Under the pieces are notes generated by a model that was not told where the DNA came from, made no database searches, and was given only the letters and a program-made list of their open reading frames with translations. From the NCBI GenBank assembly GCA_905250025.1, contig CAJNOJ010000049.1, positions 62,001-126,000 of the forward strand: a DNA stretch of 64,000 bases. Reading direction: 5' to 3'. Shown here piece after piece: positions 23,701 to 34,927 of this stretch. The position numbers and the translations under genes are program-made. The stretch's first letter is position 1; every line of letters starts with the position of its first letter. The DNA comes from Adineta ricciae (Eukaryota > Rotifera > Eurotatoria > Adinetida > Adinetidae).

Positions 23701-25464
23701 CATAAAAACTTTCGTCAATAAGCCATTCGTAATCGAAATCTGTTCCGCACAACAGTCAACAATTGTCTGTAATTTCAATGGTAATTGTTTGATTTGATAA
23801 TCCGTTAAAATAATATTGATGAAACAAATATTAATCAAACGTAATTCAGATAATTGATCAAGCGATTCTTGATTTCGTACAGGTTTTATAATAAATGTGC
23901 TCAAATCAAATATATCATAATCTTCGAAATTCCAGAATACACTTGGACGAAGTTTCATCGCTTGTTCATCAGTTAAATCAATCTTTCTACTCTAAGACAC
24001 AAGAAACTAACTCGCTGATTGATTGAAATCTCAAACAATCCACTCTTACCAATCGTGCTTGTTTTTTATTCACCACTGTTAACAAATCTTTCATATCGTT
24101 ATTACCAGAATCTAACATCGGTGTTTTTATTCGATTCCATCGATTTATAAAATTCTTCACTGGACTGTAGTGACTCAATGTTGTACGTTTTCGAAAGATT
24201 TCATTGCCATCACTGCTGGGTTCAATCGAATCCGCTGACATCAAAGAACGATCATTGGATAATACGTCGTTCTCAATCGACAGATCGTTCCTCCGGCCGT
24301 AAACTCGTATATCTAGAAGAGAAAGATCTACGCAAAACAAGAGGAACAAAGTCGGTGTTCTTACAATGTGCGAGCACCTTTTGTTTCAGAACATCTCGAG
24401 TTTTACTCGGTGGTGTTAAATGTTTGCTGATGGTTGGTGCGACTGTGTTTGATAGACCATGCGTGATGATTTCACTTTGATGATTGGAAGATCGAGACAG
24501 AATTTCAGTATTCTCATCATCGTGTTCAGCTGTAAATTTTTCATGAATATATTCCTTAAAAATCTTGTATTTTATTTTCATCTTTAATGATCAATCTTAC
24601 TAAATCAGAATCAAGCAGTAACCATGTCGCTAGATCAACAATGATATCCTGAGATTTACACACATCTAAATGATAAATAGAGGTATATGAATGTCAACAC
24701 GAGATCTTACGTTCAGCATTTCGAACACTAACAACAGCACTACCATAGCAAACGTAATAGTTAACAAGATCAACTCGACAACGTTCGAGCATTTCTTCAG
24801 TTATGCCATTTCTAGTCGAGGAAGTTTTACTCGAATCCGGATTGAAATTAACTTTTCGCATAGAAGAATGTGTTCTAAGTCCAAATTCATCGAGTAATTT
24901 AGAACATGCTGCGGTCGATCCCTAAAGACAAGTCTCAAAAACAAGAGAAAAAGAATGAAGGAGACCAACACGAAGAAATATAATCGAATAAGAACCCATT
25001 GCGATCGCAGTTTTTATGTTTAAAATAGTTCCTATCGGTGTCGTATAATTACAAAAGGATTTTTTCATATACAATGCACAGGATATCACTCGTTTAGCTT
25101 GATCACGTTGATATTCAACCGAATTATTTTCAAATGGCCATAAGCCTAACACTGCATCGCCAGCAAATTTATAAACATCACCATTTTCTTGTAAAATCGC
25201 TTCTACAATCGATGCCATGTAGTTATTTAACGCATTAGCTAATTGATTTACACCATGCTGAATATCATTACTATATTTTTCACACATTTCTGTGAAGCCT
25301 GATACATCGGCGAAGAGTATGATTCCGTGATAGGTTTCCGCGTACGGCATTTTCTCATTTCGTTTTCGTTTTAGCAGAACGTCGGGTAATTGATAGATGA
25401 ACGAACACGATTGATTCCATGGACCATCAGTCGAAAGACGAGCTTCAGGAGTCAATTTATTCAT
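17771..25464 (-). CDS. ADCY10: soluble adenylyl cyclase, type 10-like (multi-exon)
   Basis: This bicarbonate- and calcium-responsive class III cyclase makes cAMP in cytosol, cilia or organelles. The ATG at 25464 is the first in frame; an upstream coding exon cannot be excluded. The first catalytic domain (about 24930-25400) has both metal Asp residues, in LFADVSGF and in KFAGDAVLGLW. The Lys of the KFAGD string matches the bicarbonate-site Lys of mammalian sAC. The second cyclase domain (about 23590-24000) contains TKVFMFDKG and FGMPGYKHPD, as in sAC C2. An STAND/AAA-type NTPase follows with P-loop GSTGVGRSRLL (about 22890-22925) and a Walker-B-like IFIVDDAQ (about 22450-22480). The long C-terminus (17771-21300) is helical and TPR-like. 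It ends in a basic tail and a stop at 17771. Intervening exon edges are approximate. The cyclase/cyclase/NTPase/TPR order is diagnostic of the family. Confidence 0.9.
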
Positions 25465-26427
25465 CACTCGGAAGGATATTTTTTTCGTTTCTTGTTTTCG
25501 TTAAAATAAATAAATCGATATTTATTCGTCGCGCTTTATTTTATGCACCTTAGATTACGGAACGTTTGTGATTATTCCAAATATTGACAGCTCATTGTAC
25601 TCTATAGAACCGAAGAATCTTTATTATTCAGAGTTTTCCTTCGTCATGATTTCAAGTTATTGATGTTTGATATAAATAGACAATGAACGATCAATTTAAA
25701 TGTCTATAGCAGCGAACAATTTGTTTGCCATTCGACGATCATATAGAGTCAACATACATCCGTGTTAAATAAACTGTTTTAAACTCATGTTCACAAAAGA
25801 TTCTTTCTTTCCAACTCAACAGGAAGCTCATTTATAGAGCAAATCGTATCTTTTGTTAAATGAAAACTTTTTCGGTCACAGATTTGTCGATTATGAAATA
25901 TTCAAAACTCGCATAAGGATATAAAAACGGATATTTATCAAGGTCGATATACTTTCGACTGACAGGCATGTCAAAATCTGAATATTTAAACATTGAAGTC
26001 ACCTAAAATGGAAATTGCCAACTCGTAGACACTTGAAATTCAAATATAGAAAAATTCTTCTGCAACTGTCAGGTCTAATCACGGTCAAGCGATGTCAATT
26101 AGTACAGCTGCTGCAGTAAAAGATCATTTGTAATACGAAACAATATTTTTCGATCAAAGTACAAACTTCATATTTCTTTTACAATTTACTCACGTTTAAT
26201 GTACCTATTATTCAAAAGGCCATCTATTCTCATTTATGGCAATTGTGATAATTGAGAAAGACATTCTTCGAAGAATCTCTTAATGAGAATAAAAATAAAT
26301 CGAGTTCAGAATCATATTCATCAGGTGATTATCGTGTCAACTATCAACATATTTATTTGCAATATGTAAATAAATACATAGAATAAAACAAAGTGAGTTT
26401 TTTCTTTCATTATAGAAAGTATTCTTT
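25465..26427. other. intergenic, cyclase to phosphatase
   Basis: About 960 bp of AT-rich sequence between the cyclase start and the phosphatase stop. It presumably carries the cyclase promoter. No coding exon or RNA gene was recognised. Confidence 0.5.
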
Positions 26428-28098
26428 TTAATAAAAAATCGGATCATTGACATCAGTATAAACATGAGCATAGAGCTCGTTTTCAAATTCAATCAATTGT
26501 CGAAGGAAACCAGTATTTGGACAAACAATAGGTCTTCGATGACGCAGGAATCGAAAAGCTTCATGCACAGTTGCATGATATGTTTTCATCAAATACGCGA
26601 GGACTAATGTTGTTGACCTTGAAATGCCCAGATGGCAATGAACAAGAACGCGGTTCGATGGATTTTCGAGCGCTGATTCGATAAATTGAACTGCTTCGCG
26701 AAAACAATCTTTTAGATACACATCTTCGCTATCTTCTAATTCCAAGTGAAGATATTTGATTTTGTCATTGAATACACATTGGTGTTCGATAGAAATGTTG
26801 ATAATGTGAGTGATTTTAAGATCACGAACAATCTTCCAATTTGCCGCTTGGTTACCCGTGCCTGAAAACAGAAGGAATGATTTCCCTTCAAGAAAATTTT
26901 CAGTGTGACCTTACCAAGATAAAGTTGATTGTCAAGAACAACAGACGGATAAATTGTAAGAAATTTCTCTCGATCGACTGCGGAGCGTACATCTGACTGT
27001 GTACAAACAAATGGAAATGATAAACGAAACGCTTCGAAACCGCCGGCTAACGTCGGATACGTTCGTGAATTTGATGTAGAAAACCGACTGACAATTCGAC
27101 GCATTTCACTTGATGTATTCGGTGATACACCTTTCGCATCATATAGGACAATTTCGCTGAATCGTTCGACGAGGGATATGTAAACATTGCCACTCAATGC
27201 GTCTTCCCAATGAATAGCTAGAAAACAAAACAATGAGAAGTTCGTTTGAAGTACGAAATCCGCGCGTGCAGTGACGTGATGTTTCTATTTTGGTTTCTAT
27301 TTTGACCTTTCTTAACAAAAAAAAATGTCCATATCAAACTTTTTTCATATGCTCGAAACTGAGAATGAGTAGTTGATTAATTGACTTTCTACCTCCAGGC
27401 TTTTCTCGTGATTTCAATTAAGTATCTACAAATAAAACACTTAGAAGAAAAGAAAGAAAAAGACTGTCAATGTTCTAATTTTAAGTGCAAGAATGACATT
27501 TGTTTTCCGTTGGTAAGAACAAGTTATAATTACCTGTGATGATATGACTCTGATTAAAATCTTCCCTCGATCGACAATCGATAAGATATAAATAATGAAC
27601 ATGCATGAATAAGTACTGATTCTGTAACCCATAGCCCATCATATTGAACAATTTCGAAGGTGTGACACACTCTGCTTGACAGCCCGATGACGGCAATGTG
27701 CATTCAGTTTTTGGTGGTGGTGGAGGGGATTGTCGTTGTTGTTGATTGTGATTCACAGATTTATCACTACCTGATCCGTTTAACTGTTGCTGCTGCTGTT
27801 TCAGTCCGTTGGCTGATGATGTTACGGATTGTACATCGGTGTTCGATCGTCCTCTTGGTGTTGAAACTTCATTTGGATGTGAACGTCGAGATGATAACAT
27901 TGTGGGATTTTGTGTTAATGTTGTCGTTGACAGATTTTTCGATGAGACATTCGATTTTCGAGAGACTTTATCACCGATAAGATTGTTTCGATTCATACTG
28001 TTGCATTGCGAAGGAATTCGGGCTGTAAATGTATAGGTTTTCTGCGCAGTAACTGGTAAGGGGACATTGTTCCGTTCTATTGCTCGAGTTCCAGGCAT
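26428..28098 (-). CDS. rhodanese-like + dual-specificity phosphatase (STYXL1/DUSP type)
   Basis: Three exons, 27534-28098, 26915-27217 and 26428-26861, join in frame to 433 aa. The N-terminal third is Ser/Gln/Pro-rich and probably disordered (QQQQQ and PPPPP tracts near 27720-27810). Next is a rhodanese-like module (YLIDCRSREDFNQSHI, then TLAGGFEAFRLSFPFVC). Its active-site loop IVLYDAKG has no Cys, so it is a non-catalytic docking domain as in MAP-kinase phosphatases. The C-terminal phosphatase domain has LYLG and the signature VHCHLGISRS, so the catalytic Cys and Arg of HCx5R are present. The general Asp candidate lies in LELEDSED. The layout matches STYXL1, which in mammals lost the Cys; here the enzyme should be active. 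A MAPK phosphatase of another subgroup is the alternative. Confidence 0.85.
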
Positions 28099-29572
28099 AG
28101 TTTCAATATTTGATAATGTAATACAGGATTGAAAGTTAACTTAGTTGATTTTCTGCTGTGTCGAAGTCCTGATGAAAGAAAGCAAAAGTTTGTAGATGAA
28201 TGAATAAAAATTGAGTTGAAGAAGAAGAAATACGAGTAAAAAAAAAGAAGAGAACGAAAGGAATCTATATTAAAAGAAATGCTATTTGTATATGAGAAAA
28301 TGTTGGTGAAGTTACCGATTGAAGCCGAAACGAGAAGCGAAGAAGAGAGGGAGGGTGAAGACAAATAGTGTTGTTTCTTTTTTTTTTCTATTTATTGTCT
28401 AGAACCTAACGATTGCTAACAACTGTTTATCTATCCAAAATGACGACATAACGCAAATATAGATGGAAAAAAAAACTACTACGCCGTTGTCTCGCCAGCT
28501 ATGTGGGAGAAAACGAAGATCTATTCGATTACAGTAATGAGCATGGCAAGAAATAGTACATGACTGATGATGAAAAAAAGGGGTCAACATCTTCGTGACG
28601 TCAAACATGTTTTTATTTACTATAGGATCGTAAAAAAACTCGAAATTATATACAATTTTTATGATAAATAAACTTACGGAAAGCATCTTTTCTCGGATAA
28701 AAATAACTCGAGATCAATGTGTTATTCTTACTATTTTAACGTTCTGTGATTCATATCGACACACCTCATCCTGATTAACAATGAATAAGACGCGCCCCGC
28801 ATCGAAACAAACGTGTTTTCATCGAATATAGAGCAGCAATAAAGTTTCAGCTTTCAATTTACAAATAAATATCAAAGATCATAGAAGTTTCTCTATTGTT
28901 ATCGTGACTTTCGTCTCGCGCGTTTTCTATAAATAATATTTCATTTTCGAAATCCGAGATACCATCCTTGAAACGAAGCCTTAGATAGTTTTCATGTGCT
29001 GCAGGGCGTATACGTCTGGAGCAACTGTTGATTACATTTCAACATATACTCCTCTTTTTTTTTCTCTTCTTGTATCGAAATTGCAAAATACGAACGTATT
29101 GCTACTTCGCTTTTCATTAGATTTGTTTTCTTATACTTATTTATTTGCCATTCGCCTCGAAACATTATAACTGTGATTAGATATCCATTGCGTCGAACGT
29201 ATTTTCGTTTCTTTTAGTCAATTTATTCTCGCAAGAAAAAAAACAAAACAATCAAACTTATACAGAAAGATGTGTATGTGCACAGTAGCGAAAAATAAAT
29301 CGAATACCATTACAGTTCTCTGAAAGTTTCTTATTACTTTCATCAGATCTACAGAATACATGTATGTGGATTGTGTGTATAGAGAGATATCGATGTTATG
29401 TTAAGATGAGAGGAAATGGTACATGTGTAGTTTTGCGTATGTCGAATTAATTGAAATGTCTAATGGAATTCGGAATCGATGAGAGTCATCTATCTTGAGA
29501 GTGTAGACAATCGAGGAAGGAAACAAACACTATCTAGATGAAACTAAGGCACGGCCAAATCTGCAGGTTGTT
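28099..29572. other. intergenic, upstream of phosphatase
   Basis: About 1.5 kb containing the likely phosphatase promoter. Its right end is the 3' flank of the nicotinamidase gene. It holds purine-rich tracts near 28200-28350 and a perfect CRE octamer at 28596-28603. No coding exon was recognised. Confidence 0.5.
28596..28603. promoter_or_regulatory. perfect CRE octamer TGACGTCA
   Basis: The palindromic CREB/ATF site sits about 500 bp upstream of the phosphatase ATG. The match is seen directly; its function is only inferred. A random 8-mer match in 64 kb is not rare. Confidence 0.25.
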
Positions 29573-31225
29573 TCAAGAAGTTAGAGAGGTTTTATAACGA
29601 CCGATTGATTTGAGATTTTCAACAAACATTCGACGGGCCATTTCAGGTCGTCGATCTTCACCGGAGACCATTCCGGGTAACTATTCAAATATTCAAAAAA
29701 TCAAAAGATTCAAGTTTGAAAATCAGGTTGACTACTTACAACATTTGATTCAACAAAAATACATCCGTTTTTAGTCAATACCGTTCGTTTGCATTCAATT
29801 TCTTTCTCATTAACACCACGACACGCATCTTCGACTAACGCAGTTCGGTAATTATTCTCTATTGCATGCATTGCTGTCGATGCTAGAAAAATCGCAATAA
29901 GTTTCTAATCTTATATACTCAATTACCTACCAACGCAAACATCTGTAGCCAAACCAACGACGTACACGTCGGTTACGAAACGTTCTCTCAATTGATCATC
30001 TAAAGTTGTTTTACTGAGTTTCATATTATCCCAAAATGCCGAGTACGAATCGATTTCTGGATTAGTTCCTTTGTAGACATGTATGGCGTTTTCATGACGA
30101 ACCAAATCACGATGTAGTTCAGCGCCTTGACTTTGTTGTACGCAGTGTGCTGGCCAAAGGATTTGCTCAATACGTTTCGCTAGATCATTTGATCCAATAA
30201 ATATAATCATATCGAGAACACGTGCTTTCTCGGCTGTAACCTACAAGCAAATGAACTGCAGGTATTACAAATCCTTCAAAGAAATAAACGATCAACTTAC
30301 AGGACTTTCCGGTGCTGTGGCTCTGAGAAAACGATTCTCATAGAAAGATATATGGTTTGCTGGATGCCAATCATAGGTGTATGCAACGACATCAAACTTG
30401 ACATCATGAAGAACGCGATTTATGATAGGAACGACTTCTTCACCTGAAAATAACCTTCGTATTACTGGCTAACTGAAGGCAAGCTTGCTTTTCTACCTTG
30501 TTGATTCGCAGGACACGAATGAAGAGCCAACGTTCCCGAAATAAAATCATTTTGTACGTCCACAATAACTAATGCACTGATAGGTTTAACAGCCTAGAAA
30601 CAACTGCATATAGAATAAAATAAAACATCGGAATAACGTCATTTACACATTTGACTGGTTTTTTCCATGCTTGAAGAAATTCATCGAAATCGATTTTTTC
30701 ATCCTGATTAAAATCCGTTTCGCGAAAGTATTGTTCAACTAAATCACTCAATATACAATAGGGCCGTTGTTTATTAGAAAAGAGTGCGTTGAGAAACCGA
30801 TGGAAATCTTCGCGAGTCCACGTGCCTTGCCTACAAAAACAAACAAGCATTCAGTACAAACATCTCTTCTCCTGTGAAAAAAAGCACACATACTTGAGCG
30901 AATCGAAATATCGAAAACAACGTTCAAATTCTTCATCGGAGAAATTGTTCTTGCTCAACGAAACGAATGGATCATAGCCAAACGGTGATGAAACCATAGA
31001 TGACTCTTAAAATCAAAACGAAATTTTTGAAACATAACAAAAAGTTCGAAAAGTAAAACCTTGATTGCCCATCAATGCATCAGAAAATGAACGAACGATA
31101 GATTTCAATATGGATTGATGCTTCTGTTCGTTAGCATTGATGTAAGATCCAATGATAGTACTTGATGCTAAAGTACCATAGGCAAAAACTAAACGTCGAG
31201 TAATTATTCGAGAAAAACTTCGCAT
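29573..31225 (-). CDS. EF-hand nicotinamidase (PNC1/Naam type)
   Basis: It hydrolyses nicotinamide to nicotinate for NAD salvage. The start ATG at 31225 begins a basic, hydroxyl-rich N-terminus (MRSFSRIITRRLVFAYG) that resembles a mitochondrial presequence. Exon 1 is 31060-31225 and exon 2 starts at 31005. A first, degenerate EF-hand (FERCFRYFDSLK) and a canonical one (loop DFNQDEKIDFDE, near 30690-30725) precede the hydrolase. Hydrolase motifs are VDVQNDF (catalytic Asp), the metal motif DWHPANHISF, WPAHCVQ, VYKGTNPEIDSYSAF (Lys), and the nucleophilic Cys in GLATDVCVG. The last exon ends at the stop 29573. The EF-hand + isochorismatase layout is as in insect Naam. Interior introns are about 50-65 nt; their edges are partly approximate. 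Confidence 0.92.
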
Positions 31226-32608
31226 TTTCGATTGGAGAAACTTTCCCACTTGCTTCGTTCAAAGTTAAGAAATCAGTTATGATTTTTCTTCTACTCCCCG
31301 CGTCAAAAATTCTTTTTCTCTCTTCCTGCGGCTCTACTGTTCGGAAAATCGACCGTCATTGAAAGTAAACGAGCACTGATTAGAAAAAAAATACCTTGTA
31401 GAAAATCAATGCGTAACGATACGACTAGTCGCAACTCTATTAAGTCTTTCACGGTCGAGAATACGCTACACAGATAGACTAAGTACAGGAACGAGTCTTT
31501 ATATGAAGTGAATGTTGTTCCTCTCATGTGCATTCTTCGTGTTGCCGTTCTAATGAGAATTATTCTATTGTATGTTTCTTTGGTCTTGACAAAGACGTTT
31601 AATAACCGGAAAGAAAAGAACCTGATATTTATACGCATGAAAAAAAGGCTCGACTCGAAAGAAAGTTGAGTTAATCTTGCCAAGAAAGAAAAAGAAAGAA
31701 TTTCTGATTAGTTTCATTAGTAAATATGCGTCTTGTTATGTAAATTTTTCTGTTAAAAAAAGAGAAAAATCTTAAAATAGAAAGAAATCAATCAAACACA
31801 GTGCAAGCTTTTCTTTCCAGCTATAGAAAAGAATTTTATGGCCATCGATAAATCTTGCCTATCGACAGCAATTCAAATATTGAATAGTAAATTGAATGTT
31901 GTTATTATTTAAAAAAAAGAAACCCATTGTATGGACTCCTCGAAAGTGACGACAAACCGCAACATTTTTTCGTCGACGAAAAAGAATACTCTAACAACTA
32001 GCGCCCTCGTTCGACGTAAGTCGCTCCGTCCATGTTATATCAACGTTGATCCATTCGATCATCTGGTTGTTTTCAACAGTGTGTTTTATCTTACATTAAC
32101 CATATTAGTTCTCACCGACTTGTTGCTACGCGTTGGGAATTTCTGAATTGACAACAACGAAAATTGTCTTGTATCTGGTAATGCGGATAGATTCTCCGCA
32201 GAAGTTTTATGCGAATTGTTGATTATGTCTAAGATTTAATTAATTTACTATGACAACAACATCAAAACACTTTTTCCTATTTGTAGATCAACCATAAAGG
32301 ATACCGAAAGGGAAAAAAACCCTCCGAAGACGAGAATGCTGATGAAAACAGAATGTAATAAAACAATGCTATAATTGGTGATCGCATTGTTTAAGCGAGT
32401 CGTCGACATAAACCAAATTCAATACAATTCGTGTGTTCAAACGAAGTTCGTTTGTCGTTCCTAATAAATACATATACTTGATAATTGAAAGCATTTGCCG
32501 TGAGTAAGAGTTGTTTTTTTTTAAACTAAAATGGTGAAAAAGTTCGACTTATAAATAGATTGTTGTATATGTACCTGTTTATCCGGTGATTCATTTTTTG
32601 GTTTTTTC
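31226..32608. other. divergent intergenic, nicotinamidase to AMMECR1
   Basis: About 1.4 kb between two divergent starts. An open frame at 31931-32146 (71 codons, one hydrophobic stretch near its C-terminus) contains a good splice donor and acceptor in its middle. I cannot support it as a gene. The rest is AT-rich with poly-A tracts. Confidence 0.45.
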
Positions 32609-33754
32609 ATGGCAATATGTTGTGGGGGCAAAAAGCAAAAAGTATCTCATTCAATAATAAATTCTATTGAAAACCGTCGTTCTTCTGAGAAACATCATGG
32701 AAACAGCGATCACCATCAAAATCTAAAAGCAACTTCAACTCGTCATCGCTCACATTCGTATTTTAAACAAACAAATCACTTACCCATGCCTCACGATCTC
32801 TCACGTACATCGACAAATTCAGCATCTTCATCTGCTCTTAACTACTTATTGGAAAATGCGTCAAATTCCTACACAAACAATACTAACCGTTTCTTTCATA
32901 AAAATGCCAATCATTGCGAGAAAATGGACGTGAACGACGATGATGAAGATGATTATAATGATCGAAAACAACAAGAAAAAGCGAAATCAACATTTGATCA
33001 CTCACTTCGATCGCAACATTCAATCGTTCATGCAGATATGGTCTTCTATTGTTTCGAAATCTTAGGCAATTATCTATTCAATGGGAAACATCATTTGGGT
33101 AAAAACTATTCATCAACAAATGAACAGTTAATCCCATCACGAATCCTTCCACTTACATTACCTGCTGATCCATATCCATTGTTTGTTACCTGGTTGATTG
33201 GATCCGAAAAGAAATTACGTGGATGTATTGGTACATTCACTCCAATGAATCTTGCCCAAGGTACATTGATTTTCATGTATGTTTTGAGTGTTTATGCTTG
33301 GTTTATAGGTCTGAAAGAGTATGCATTAACATCAGCGACGAACGATAGCCGTTTTTCACCGATATCGCGTGACGAGTATCCGCTATTGTCATGTGCCGTG
33401 TCGATCTTGACACACTTTGAACCGTGCTCATCGTATTACGATTGGGAAATTGGTCTTCATGGAATACGGATAGAATTTTTCAATGAACGTGGTGCCAAAC
33501 GTTCAGCAACCTATTTACCTGAAGTTGCACATGAGCAACGCTGGAATCACATTCAAACGCTGGATTCGTTATTACGTAAAGGCGGTTTTAAAGCTTCGAT
33601 CACATCAGAAATGAGAAAAAGTGTTCAGGTGACACGATATCAAAGTGAAAAATTGATCTTACATTATAACGATTACGTACAATTCAAGAAGAACGCATCA
33701 ACAACAACAACCACATTTTCGTGTACGGCTACAACAGTACGGCAACGTTTTTAA
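32609..33754 (+). CDS. AMMECR1: AMMECR1 family protein
   Basis: A conserved eukaryotic/archaeal protein with the AMMECR1 domain; in human it is linked to a contiguous gene syndrome and its biochemical role is unsettled. The start [11 protein letters not shown] closely resembles the vertebrate N-terminus. A long Ser/Asn/His-rich disordered region (residues about 15-135) precedes the domain. The domain begins at [17 protein letters not shown] and contains the signature LRGCIGTF, then [37 protein letters not shown] and DSLLRKGG. A 48-nt intron at 33261-33308 (GTACAT..TTATAG) is a multiple of three and stop-free, so the gene looks like one open frame. Removing it restores the family spacing MNLAQ-GLKEY and leaves 365 aa. 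Confidence 0.95.
   Translation: MAICCGGKKQKVSHSIINSIENRRSSEKHHGNSDHHQNLKATSTRHRSHSYFKQTNHLPMPHDLSRTSTNSASSSALNYLLENASNSYTNNTNRFFHKNANHCEKMDVNDDDEDDYNDRKQQEKAKSTFDHSLRSQHSIVHADMVFYCFEILGNYLFNGKHHLGKNYSSTNEQLIPSRILPLTLPADPYPLFVTWLIGSEKKLRGCIGTFTPMNLAQGTLIFMYVLSVYAWFIGLKEYALTSATNDSRFSPISRDEYPLLSCAVSILTHFEPCSSYYDWEIGLHGIRIEFFNERGAKRSATYLPEVAHEQRWNHIQTLDSLLRKGGFKASITSEMRKSVQVTRYQSEKLILHYNDYVQFKKNASTTTTTFSCTATTVRQRF
33261..33308 (+). other. 48-nt frame-neutral intron in AMMECR1
   Basis: It is bounded by GT and AG, has no in-frame stop, and its length is divisible by three. The 16 residues it would encode are hydrophobic and absent from the AMMECR1 family at this position. Confidence 0.85.
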
Positions 33755-34394
33755 TTCGAACTTTCTTGCACAGAAAATGAACAATCGCTAGAGATGAATG
33801 TATACTTCGTTGTCTTGTTCATGTATCAAGGAGTGGTGCTTGTGTTCCAAGATGTACTCAGGATGAGATCATCTCGCTTTTCTGTCTATGGCACGCGAAT
33901 TGTTTGATGTACAAAATCTTCTCTATTTTAGTCATTGTTCAACGGTTTTTAATGTATCTTTCTATTCGATTTCACCCGGTAGACAGTGTATACAGAATGA
34001 AAAGTTTTGTACATAGAATGAGAGAATGAGACTCGGAGCGAATGATATGGATTCTTATTTTAATTCAAATATATACAATACAGAAAATCTATACTCGTAA
34101 AAAAAAGCATTATAATTATTGGTACCATCTCGTATCTATGCGAGTAAATTTGATATACTGGCTGTCACTTGGTTTAGAGGCAAGAAACGCTTCTATTTAA
34201 TTGAGTTTCATATCGTGTTATGTTGCTTTCTGTTTGTTTAATCGAACAAGACAAAGTAATAATCCATTTATGAACTAAATGCAAAAGAATAGTAGGTCAA
34301 CCGACAATGTGAATACAAGTTTATCGTTCAGTGTCATGAAGAAAGACGAAAAAAAATCAAACTCCTTCATTGTCTCACTTGTGTATCATCGGTC
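33755..34394. other. 3' flank of AMMECR1
   Basis: No coding signal. It probably holds the AMMECR1 3' UTR and the promoter of the following small gene. Confidence 0.5.
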
Positions 34395-34927
34395 ATGAGT
34401 TCATCGATACGTCTTAACCAAATCTTACTTGTTGTCGTCTTCTATTCAACTTTTCAAGGTTTGTTATAAAATGTCAATAAAAATCATGGTTCTAAGTGTT
34501 GTTTTAAACGTAGTTGTTGACAATAAAATTCGCCATCGTCGCCAATATTTTCAAAGTAATCGTCTTCAACAGATTCTAATGTCTAATCAGCAATCTTATC
34601 AATATCCAACGCCTGTAAATGTAATAAGCGGTGGTTCCTACAATCCTGGTCAATACGACACTTATCCAGACCATAGTTCCGATTATTATCGTGAGATAAA
34701 ACAAATTTGTTCGTTTAAAATCGATCTTTCATATTTCTTTAGCGAATCTCAACGACATGCGACTGCCGTCGAGTAATTTACAAAATGGAAATTCCTATCC
34801 TTCAAATCCTCGAGGTTTTTCAAATCGTTTTATAATGAATACCGCTCAAATTCTCAGTAATTCATCATTGTTCATCAAAGTTCTTCTCGGTTTTTTTATT
34901 CACATACTCGCACTTCAACTTTTTTAA
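34395..34927 (+). CDS. small secreted or membrane-anchored protein, unknown family
   Basis: Three exons, 34395-34458, 34514-34690 and 34743-34927, join in frame across 55-nt and 52-nt introns to a 141-residue product. The first exon encodes a signal peptide: MSSSIRLNQ followed by the hydrophobic ILLVVVFYSTF. A basic stretch (KIRHRRQ) comes next, which could be a proprotein cleavage site. The middle is rich in Gln, Asn, Tyr, Ser and Pro. The last 20 residues are hydrophobic and reach the C-terminus (LLGFFIHILALQLF), like a GPI-attachment signal or a single membrane helix. The stop TAA overlaps an AATAAA polyadenylation hexamer (34927-34932). I do not recognise the family. Consistent phases across both introns and the terminal signals argue that it is real. 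Confidence 0.65.

Noticed and set aside
31303-31683. 126-codon minus-strand open frame
   Set aside because: Composition is atypical, it has no domain signal and no splice link to the nicotinamidase gene.
31931-32146. 71-codon open frame with a hydrophobic C-terminal stretch
   Set aside because: An internal GTAAGT donor and CAG acceptor would break it, the spliced form ends at once, and there is no family similarity.
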